Below are positions 58,069 to 64,000 of a stretch of DNA of 64,000 nucleotides, piece by piece. The notes beneath the pieces are model-generated. The model did not search any database and had not been told where the DNA came from. It saw only the letters and a list, made by a program, of their open reading frames with translations. The position numbers and the translations under genes are program-made. Location: positions 124,001 through 188,000 of the forward strand of contig JAGTJL010000005.1 of NCBI GenBank assembly GCA_020746875.1. Direction: 5' to 3'. Each line of letters begins with the position of its first letter. The stretch's first letter is position 1. This DNA is from Rhexocercosporidium sp. MPI-PUGE-AT-0058 (Eukaryota; Ascomycota; Leotiomycetes; Helotiales).

Positions 58069-58368
58069 GGGCCTACAGGCTGCGCTGCGAATCGCAGTTA
58101 ATCTAACCCATGTCCAACTGCTGTTCAAATGGAACCTTTCCCCACTTCAGTCCTCAAAGTTCTGCTGCAGGCGTGCTAAGACCTGAGAATCGTGACTAAG
58201 TAAAATATAGTAAGACTAGGAGTGAAATTAGTAAATTATAACTCGGCTAACGTAGATTATTAAGCACCGAAAGAGGGGGCCGTCTATCTACGTCGGAGTA
58301 ACTCCCGGACTTTATTATATTCTTCTTTAATTGTTTTCAAAATTTACAGCCATATTCTTTTGTTATAG

Positions 58369-59218
58369 AACCTTTCCCTAGGACCTCCGAATTTTGAAGA
58401 GACTTTAATAGTCGCGACTAAGCAGAGGGGAATAGCCTAAGCAGCGATTAGCGTCGTGAATAATGTGGTGGGGTTGACCTCAGAGGCCCATTTGTCACGT
58501 GATTGAGCTGCATCTTGCTGTATTTAAGATAGCCTCTAGGGCAACATCCTTCAACGACAACAACGATTTTTACCACTACAACTTTTCCTTCTTATTCAAA
58601 CTATACCTCTCCCCTCCCTTGACAAATTGTACTCCTTAGATATGTGATATCTCTAGTATTCGTCAAATGGGTATTTCCTACGTTTACCCTCCGGCACTTG
58701 CTTTGCTACCCTCTTGTTGTGTGCTTGGTGTTTTCCCCTCCACAATAAAACGATCGACAGCATAATTAACTACTGTTTTTATCTTATAGCTAAGTAGTCT
58801 CCTTAAGGAGAAATAGCTAAAGAAAGTAATATATTAAGAATAACTTCGTAGACTTGCTAAAAGATATTTGTGATTCCAAAACTACAAATCTGTCTCGTGA
58901 CACAGTGCGTCTTGGGACGCAAGGATAGACGTTAATAGGACCTTTCCCTAAGTACGCCGAATTTAAAAAAAAACATTAATAGGCGCGATTAAACAGGGGG
59001 AAGAGCGGAGGCGGCGATAAACGGCGTAACTAAAACGATTGACAGCATAATTAATTGCACTCTTTTCCTTGTTGCTAAGTAGTCTCCTTACGGAAAAATA
59101 GTTAAAGAAAGTAATATATTAATAATAGCTTTATAGACTTACTAAGAAAATATTTGTGATTCTAATACCATAGATTTGTCTCGTTACAGGGTGTGTCGCT
59201 ACGCAGAGAGAGACGTTA
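58369..59218. repeat. Tandem duplicate of the element's right-hand region (two copies)
   Basis: Copy 1 (58369-58934, with an insert) and copy 2 (58935-59218) share the order ACCTTTCCCTA, CCGAATTT, GACAGCATAATTAA, CTAAGTAGTCTCCTTA, AAAGAAAGTAATATATTAA, TTTGTGATT, TTTGTCTCGT and end GACGTTA. They are diverged at many transitions. Confidence 0.8.
58464..58744. mobile_element. Solo-LTR-like insertion, 281 bp
   Basis: The block starts TGTGGTGGGG, ends CCCCTCCACA and is flanked on both sides by ATAA (58460-58463, 58745-58748). Copy 2 of the surrounding repeat lacks it. TG..CA ends with a short duplication and an internal TATTTAAG promoter-like word match a retrotransposon LTR left after recombination. 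Confidence 0.7.
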
Positions 59219-59543
59219 GCTTTCTTCCCAAGCTGACGATTTGGATTGGCGCCAGCATCGAGCAGGATGCGAACATTTTCTTCGATTGAGTCAGTGCTGT
59301 ATTTATCTTCGCAAGCAGTACTTAGAGCCGTCCGACCGTGAGCCCAGCAATCCGGCTGATCGACTTGGATGTCAGCAATTGCACCCTTCTGGATCGACAG
59401 CTTTAAGATCTCGGGATTGCCAGTCCCTGCGTAATGAATCGGTAGATGTCCCTGTTTTTGCTTGACATTCAATGAAGATAAACCACCTGGCCACTCGAGC
59501 AGGGTACGACAGACTTCCAGATTACCTCCGAGTGTTGCGAGGA

Positions 59544-59706
59544 TTCAAGAGATCAGGTGATTAAAGTATGCTTTTTAAAGAAGTTGATTTCGATGATTAG
59601 GTAATCTTAAAGGAAGGAGTTATACATTCCTAATTAGGAAACAAAGAGACTATACTATGATAGGTTACTTTTAGAACAAAGCTCGTTCAGCTAACCAATC
59701 AAACAC
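59544..59706. mobile_element. 163 bp insertion with 6 bp direct repeat in ankyrin gene
   Basis: CGAGGA stands at 59538-59543 and again at 59707-59712. Deleting one copy and the AT-rich sequence between them joins ankyrin blocks A and B in frame. A TTCCTAATTAGGAA palindrome lies in the middle. No terminal inverted repeat or intron borders are seen, so the type is unknown. Confidence 0.62.
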
Positions 59707-59946
59707 CGAGGACACCACATGTTAATGGAGTGCCGTCATCGGTATCAAACGCATCGACTTTTGCTCCGTTTTCGAGTAACAACTTGACGATGTCGGCGTT
59801 GCCAGCTGATGCAGCTACATGAAGCGGTGTGCTGAACTCTCTGAATCAAATTTCCCTCAACCAGACCGGTCATCCGTCATCCATCTTCTCTTCCTCATAA
59901 TTTCAAACCCCACATACATTTTCCAGCGGGTCCCTTTGCGACCACC

Positions 59947-61740
59947 TCACAAGCACTGCGAGTAATAATCATTCGAGTACGTGCACTTATACGGGCTCGC
60001 GCACGTCGTCGACCCCGCCCAGCCGGCGCCGCCACATTGCCCAAACTGCGCCACACCACCGGAACCTCCAGCGGCCGAAGTCGACGAGACCGGGGCGGAA
60101 GTTGTCAATTTCGAAGTCGTGAGCGTCGTGCCAGGCACCGCCGTCGTTCCAGGCGTAGAAGCACCACCGCCTGTAGCCGGGCCCGTCGTCTCACCCGGAC
60201 TATCGACCGTGAAGCTGCTCACCTTGACCTTGCCACCAAGAGCCTTGGTCGCGAAATTGAAGATAGCGTAGCGGTAGCCCGGGAAGAAGTTCCAGGCGCT
60301 GTTGAGCGTCAGGGCGGAGCCGAGCTGCTTGAAGGTACTGCCGTCGGTGCTGTAGTAGAACTTGGCTGTCTTGCCTGACCCGACGTGGATGTCGGCGTAG
60401 ATGCGCAGCCAGATCTTGGTTGCCGAGATGCTGGCGCTGGCGACTTCGGAGCCCGTGCTGCTGGTTGCCCAGTTTGAGGTCATGGTTAGCCCGGAGGTCA
60501 TGGAGATCTTGGTGGCGGTGCCCGTCTTGACGACCCCGATCCAGGCCGATGTGTCGCGCAGCATGGCGAATCCGGCTCGGTCGCCATCCGCCATGCTGCT
60601 GACGTCCATGACAATCGTGCCGGATGAGGTGGGACCTAGGATTCGGTGAGACAGAGTGTTGCGTGCGTGGTAAAGGTCGCTCGTCACGGTTGCTGTGTTC
60701 AAGGTCAGGCCGTTGCTGACGCTGAACTTGGTGGTGTCGGGGTTGTGATTCCACTCCCACTCCGCGCTGAGAGAAGTGCCAGAGAAAGAGTCGGTGCCGA
60801 CGTGGGATATGGATGAAAGGGTGAGAGGAGCCGTATAAGACGTTCCCCAGGCGTTGTTGACAAGCTGGATTGTGGGGAAACCGTCACTCCCCCAGGAGAC
60901 AGGTGCCAGGACAGGGATGCGACCGCCGGGATAGCTGTCGACGAAAGCCATGTAGTACCAACTCCCTGCGGCTGTCTCTACGAGACTGCCTTGATGTGGA
61001 ACGCCTCCGCTGGGGACCGGGCTGCCGAGGTTCAGAAGCACCTGGTTCACGGTATAGGGACCGAAGGGTGACGAGGCCTTTAGGATGTATTGACCATTCG
61101 CAGGCCTAGTGCTGAATATATAATAGTATCCGTTCCTCTTGTACATGCGAGACCCTTCGAGCACCCCGATGCTGGAGGGGGTGTTGTAAACCACTGATGT
61201 CTTGACTTGGGAAAGACCGTCCGCCGACAGCTGTGCTACGGAGAGCTGGGTGTTGCCGTAGGCAATGTACATGGTATCATTGTCGTCGATGAGCAAGCCG
61301 GCATCGTAGTAGCATTGGCTAATCTTCGCCGCCTGAGTCCATGGGCCGGTAGGAGAAGATGCTGTGTAGACGTAGGTCCCTCCATATTCAATGCAGCCAT
61401 ACCAGTACCACTTTTTGTTGCTAGCGCGGTATCTCATGGTCGATGCATATACTCCCTTAACATATGCTGTCGCTCCATTGGCCATGTCATATTTGGTGCC
61501 AAATCCAAGAGTTGGGACAGAATGACCAATGTACTTCCAGTTGACCAGATCCGTTGAGCTCAGAATCGGAGCGCCGGGCGAGTAGTGCATATTAGACGCT
61601 GAGTAATAATAGGTGTTGTCGACGCGGAAGACGTCGTTATCTGCCAGATCTTCCCAAAGCACGGGGTTGGTGAAGGTAGCGCCCATAACCGATGTAACGG
61701 CCATGGACGCTGCAGAAAACAAGCTTAAGGAGACCTTCAT
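59947..61740 (-). CDS. GH43 glycoside hydrolase with C-terminal CBM1
   Basis: A single intronless frame encodes 597 residues. The signal peptide is residues 1-20 (ending VTSVMGA). The five-bladed GH43 catalytic domain follows with candidate catalytic residues in the expected order: Asp in [11 protein letters not shown], Asp in [20 protein letters not shown], and Glu in [21 protein letters not shown] concanavalin-like second domain runs from about residue 315 ([20 protein letters not shown]) to 515. A Thr/Ser/Pro/Gly linker leads to the CBM1, [16 protein letters not shown] and [12 protein letters not shown], with the four cysteines and aromatic cellulose-binding face. The enzyme should act outside the cell on arabinose- or xylose-containing hemicellulose; exact activity is not readable. 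The coding sequence is clearly richer in G+C than its AT-rich flanks, and a TATTTAAG element lies about 170 bp upstream. Confidence 0.95.
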   Translation of the reverse strand: MKVSLSLFSAASMAVTSVMGATFTNPVLWEDLADNDVFRVDNTYYYSASNMHYSPGAPILSSTDLVNWKYIGHSVPTLGFGTKYDMANGATAYVKGVYASTMRYRASNKKWYWYGCIEYGGTYVYTASSPTGPWTQAAKISQCYYDAGLLIDDNDTMYIAYGNTQLSVAQLSADGLSQVKTSVVYNTPSSIGVLEGSRMYKRNGYYYIFSTRPANGQYILKASSPFGPYTVNQVLLNLGSPVPSGGVPHQGSLVETAAGSWYYMAFVDSYPGGRIPVLAPVSWGSDGFPTIQLVNNAWGTSYTAPLTLSSISHVGTDSFSGTSLSAEWEWNHNPDTTKFSVSNGLTLNTATVTSDLYHARNTLSHRILGPTSSGTIVMDVSSMADGDRAGFAMLRDTSAWIGVVKTGTATKISMTSGLTMTSNWATSSTGSEVASASISATKIWLRIYADIHVGSGKTAKFYYSTDGSTFKQLGSALTLNSAWNFFPGYRYAIFNFATKALGGKVKVSSFTVDSPGETTGPATGGGASTPGTTAVPGTTLTTSKLTTSAPVSSTSAAGGSGGVAQFGQCGGAGWAGSTTCASPYKCTYSNDYYSQCL

Positions 61741-63480
61741 TTTGAATCTGGAATACCCAAAGAACTACATGCAAGAAGGCAGAAACCGACCTGGAGGAAC
61801 TGGACACGAGAAACGGTGCTGAGCAGGAGGCGTACTAGAAAGAAAGGAAGAAGGGGACACCATATACCTTATCTATGCTGTGTCTCTCCTCATCTTCCCC
61901 ACGGGGAATATTTAAGGAGGGGATGGATCACTAGGTACTACCCAGAAGAGGCGAAGATGTGGAAAGCTGCTGGCGGGAAGGTTCCTCCGTGGGCCTCATG
62001 AAAGCGGAGAAATGAAAGCATCGTTTGCACTACAATTCTCTTTGGGTTGAGTATAAATTAATATAACCGCCTTGACAAGCATTTTTTCAATGGTGGAAAT
62101 CCACGGAGAAAATCCGCAGTGTGACACTCGCTTGTTGGAGGTTGCCAGGATTCTCCAAGGGGACGACAGGGCAGGTTTCAAGTAAAAGATCTTCAAAGTC
62201 CAAACTGTAAAGGGACCTCGCTTCTCCAAGAAGATTCTTATTAAAGAAGCGAGATCTTGCTATTGGTGCGCCTGGATGTTTCGGAAGATCGACTGCGAAA
62301 AGACGCAAGAAGCTAGCAGGAACCCGAGAAGCCACAGTAAAATACACATATATCCGTGATCATCAAAGACACCCAAGTTACCATACTAACGTGGAGCAGA
62401 TTCAGGAACTTGCAAATGATACCCCGCATTTGCTCGCGGGCGCAGTGTCAAAACAACCGCGCAACCAGCCAATTCGTTCCACGACAGTCACCTCCTCAGA
62501 GTCGTCCCATCGTCCCATCTACGGGAATTGCGCGCCGCTGCTGCCGTATATTGAGGCTTTCCCACAAATCGGGAGTTGACAGGATAATACCTAGGTACTG
62601 AATTTTGAGTTCGGATGTTAGCTCATGTTCTTTCAGCGTAATCTCTCTCGCTTCAGCCCCTGAATCGTTTACTTCTCGACATTTAGCTCAGTTCATGAAC
62701 TGCAAATGATCAAACCCTCCGAAATAAAGGGATTGTCTCATTATCGAATGATTGCTTAAATAAAGTTGTCTCGTTTTATTGTATTCTGTTATCCTCTTTC
62801 CTCATAGTCACGGGATGCCTTGCGCTAGAGTTTCCAGACTACTTCTTGACCAGTTCCGCGTCCAGGCCCTTGACATAGCCGTGAGGATGGTAGTAGGATG
62901 AGCTTACCCCACAATCACGAAGAAGGCAACAGGTCCGCAACAACGACAAACTCCTTTGATCCCAGCTGATGTCAAATCCAAGCAACCCGCGGTAGTTGCA
63001 TCTCTTTTCCCAAGCCATAAATCGAAACTTGAGGGTGTGGACATTGAGTTGGTGGCATGATTTATCAAGCGTGGAAGATGTTGATGCCAAGGATATCCAG
63101 AGCTCAACGTTGTCGTTGTCGCCCGCCCGATGTGGCACCAGAGGAGGGAAGTAACGAAGAGAAATTTTCGGAAGGCACGACTCGACATGATGCTGCTGGC
63201 CATTTGAGTCGAATTGCTCGATCCTTTGGATGGATGCGGAATGTAATGAATGCGCGAATTTCAGACAGCCAGCCTCTTTTCTTTCTTGTGGTGGCACGTC
63301 TAGGAATAGCGCGCATCTGCACCGCCTCCTCTCTTCGTCGACGCTGGCAACTTCCGCTGCACTAGACTGGCTGTGCTTCACTATTGGACATCGATGTCCT
63401 CATGTTTCGAGTGATCGACTACCAGACGCCATGACATGGGAGCCCCCACCGAATTATCGTTCTCGCAAGGAAAATCCCTA
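61741..63480. other. Intergenic region, no gene seen
   Basis: The first 200 bp serve as GH43 leader and promoter. Longer minus-strand frames (62839-63381) begin at a non-ATG codon, contain no motif and could not be spliced into a gene. Confidence 0.45.
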
Positions 63481-64000
63481 TTATTTCTCGGTTTGATGGG
63501 CTTCAGAATCGTCCGATTCTTCCCGCTGGGATGGTTCCTCTTCTTTATCTTCTGGTGCCGAATTATCTTGAGTCCGAACAATCGCGATACTACTGTCCTC
63601 GATTTGAGATTCCTGCCTTGTAGCGATCCGAGCTGATGACTCCTCATCTTCAATGTCTTCTTGATCAAAGTCGGATCCGCGATGACGACGAGAATGACGA
63701 AGGCAATATAACAAAAGTCTTAGACACGCAATCAGTAAAGGTTTGGGGACAGGAGTATAACAATCTCACACGACAAGTAGGATACATCCTACGATGACAC
63801 CGACCGCTATGATTCCGTTCTTTTGGCTTAGGGTCAGATCTTGGAAAGTCAGATTCCGTGGTCCATAAAATTGAATGCATTGGGGAGGAGATTCTAACCT
63901 GCAACTCCTGGCGTATTCCCTGTTGAAGTGCTGGAATTTGTGGTCGGCCTTGATGAGTAGGAGGTGGTCGTGCTGGTTCTCGTGAACAGTCCAGAAGTAC
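63481..64000 (-). CDS. Single-pass membrane protein, C-terminal part (runs off the window)
   Basis: Three exons at the right edge spell the end of a protein whose start lies beyond the window. The outer part is Ser/Thr-rich (TRTSTTTSYSSRPTTNSSTS, likely O-glycosylated). A GTTAGA..CCAAG intron leads to LTLSQKNGIIAVGVIVGCIL LVV, one transmembrane helix split by a second intron (GTGAGA..CTAAG), then a basic RHSRRHRGSDF and an acidic tail ending ESDDSEAHQTEK. The layout equals fungal WSC-like or other S/T-rich sensors, but the head domain is not in view. The function is unknown. Confidence 0.65.

Larger units (their letters stand above)
55825..59218. mobile_element. 3.4 kb TIR element with TA duplication carrying cargo genes
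   Basis: The left end (from 55825, TAACGTCTATCCTTGCGT) and right end (reverse complement from 59218, TAACGTCTCTCTCTGCGT) share about 50 bp of imperfect inverted repeat, including the common CCCTGTAACGAGACAAATC. Outside lie ankyrin blocks C (with the 408 bp MITE) and B, and a single TA completes the ankyrin frame after excision. TA duplication suits Tc1/mariner-type elements. No transposase frame is present, so it is non-autonomous. It contains a cysteine-rich secreted protein gene, a truncated oxidoreductase gene, a solo-LTR-like insert and a tandem copy of its own right-hand region. Confidence 0.78.
54776..59838 (-). pseudogene. Ankyrin-repeat gene dismantled by at least three insertions
   Basis: Minus-strand ankyrin sequence occurs in three blocks: A (59713-59838, STPLHVAASAGNADIVKLLL), B (59219-59537, GHLPIHYAGTGNPEILKLSI, ENVRILLDAGANPNRQLGKK) and C (54776-55412, TPFLIALNSGNVRAAKIILE, YTPLHHAAGYGNAETVMVLI, RRPLHMACFKGKGDCVRELL, WTPLHFAASYGHAKVVEILL). 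Removing each intervening insert at its short direct repeat restores one frame exactly: A-B reads CGVLATLGGNLEVC, B-C reads QLGKKATPFLIAL. About seven repeats result, ending in an acidic tail (KEDSEDEE). An additional TAA at 55281-55283 breaks block C where relatives usually have Gln or His. The 5' end before block A is lost next to the GH43 gene. Ankyrin proteins bind other proteins; the partner is unknown. Block C alone could still be read from an internal Met. Confidence 0.82.

Noticed and set aside
62839..63381. Minus-strand 180-codon frame as a gene
   Set aside because: Starts at GTG, no signal peptide or domain, and overlapping frames are equally long.
1..64000. CRISPR arrays, operons, prophage or plasmid features
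   Set aside because: The window is eukaryotic; no regularly spaced repeats or bacterial-type gene clusters are present.
4754..64000. The whole window as the inside of a giant Starship element
   Set aside because: Conserved housekeeping genes fill most of it, and no matching far boundary for the recombinase relic is visible.

Overview
The window reads as nuclear DNA of a filamentous ascomycete (Pezizomycotina). Genes are split by short introns (about 45-130 bp) with GT..AG borders, neighbours point in either direction without operons, and the gene set is typical of these fungi: Zn2Cys6 and HET-domain proteins, a family 3 pectate lyase and a GH43 enzyme with a fungal cellulose-binding module. 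Plant cell-wall enzymes suggest a plant-associated or saprotrophic life style. A placement near Leotiomycetes is only an impression. All intron positions were inferred by eye from splice signals and frame.

Region 1-13.2 kb is mostly housekeeping: a C2H2 zinc-finger protein, tma22 (ribosome recycling), a borealin/Nbl1-like chromosomal passenger protein divergent from rpn10 (proteasome), trs23 (TRAPP) divergent from rpb4 (RNA polymerase II). Between tma22 and the borealin gene lies a 2.7 kb broken relic of a tyrosine-recombinase-like gene with C2H2 fingers (4754-7451).

Region 14-36 kb is less dense: a single-pass membrane protein, a zinc alcohol dehydrogenase, a putative secreted protein, an ammonium transporter, a sedolisin (S53) pseudogene, a pectate lyase, a repeat-containing hypothetical protein interrupted by two in-frame TAG codons, and a serine-rich membrane protein. 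Several stretches of 1-3.5 kb hold no gene I can support.

Region 38-54 kb is dense: a Zn2Cys6 transcription factor, a small conserved protein, taf3 and taf7 (two TFIID subunits) divergent over a 506 bp spacer, a HET-domain gene with a one-base frame break, mrpl37 (mL54), a complex I subunit, and nsr1 (nucleolin-like).

Region 54.7-64 kb is a transposon-rich accessory block. An ankyrin-repeat gene has been taken apart by insertions whose removal, at visible target-site duplications, restores one continuous ankyrin frame: a 408 bp element with perfect 28 bp inverted repeats (GGT duplication), a 3.4 kb TA-flanked element, and a 163 bp insert with a 6 bp repeat. The 3.4 kb element carries a cysteine-rich secreted protein gene, the truncated start of an NAD(P)-binding oxidoreductase gene and a nested solo-LTR-like sequence. 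Next to it is an intronless, GC-rich GH43-CBM1 gene, and a partial membrane protein runs off the right edge.
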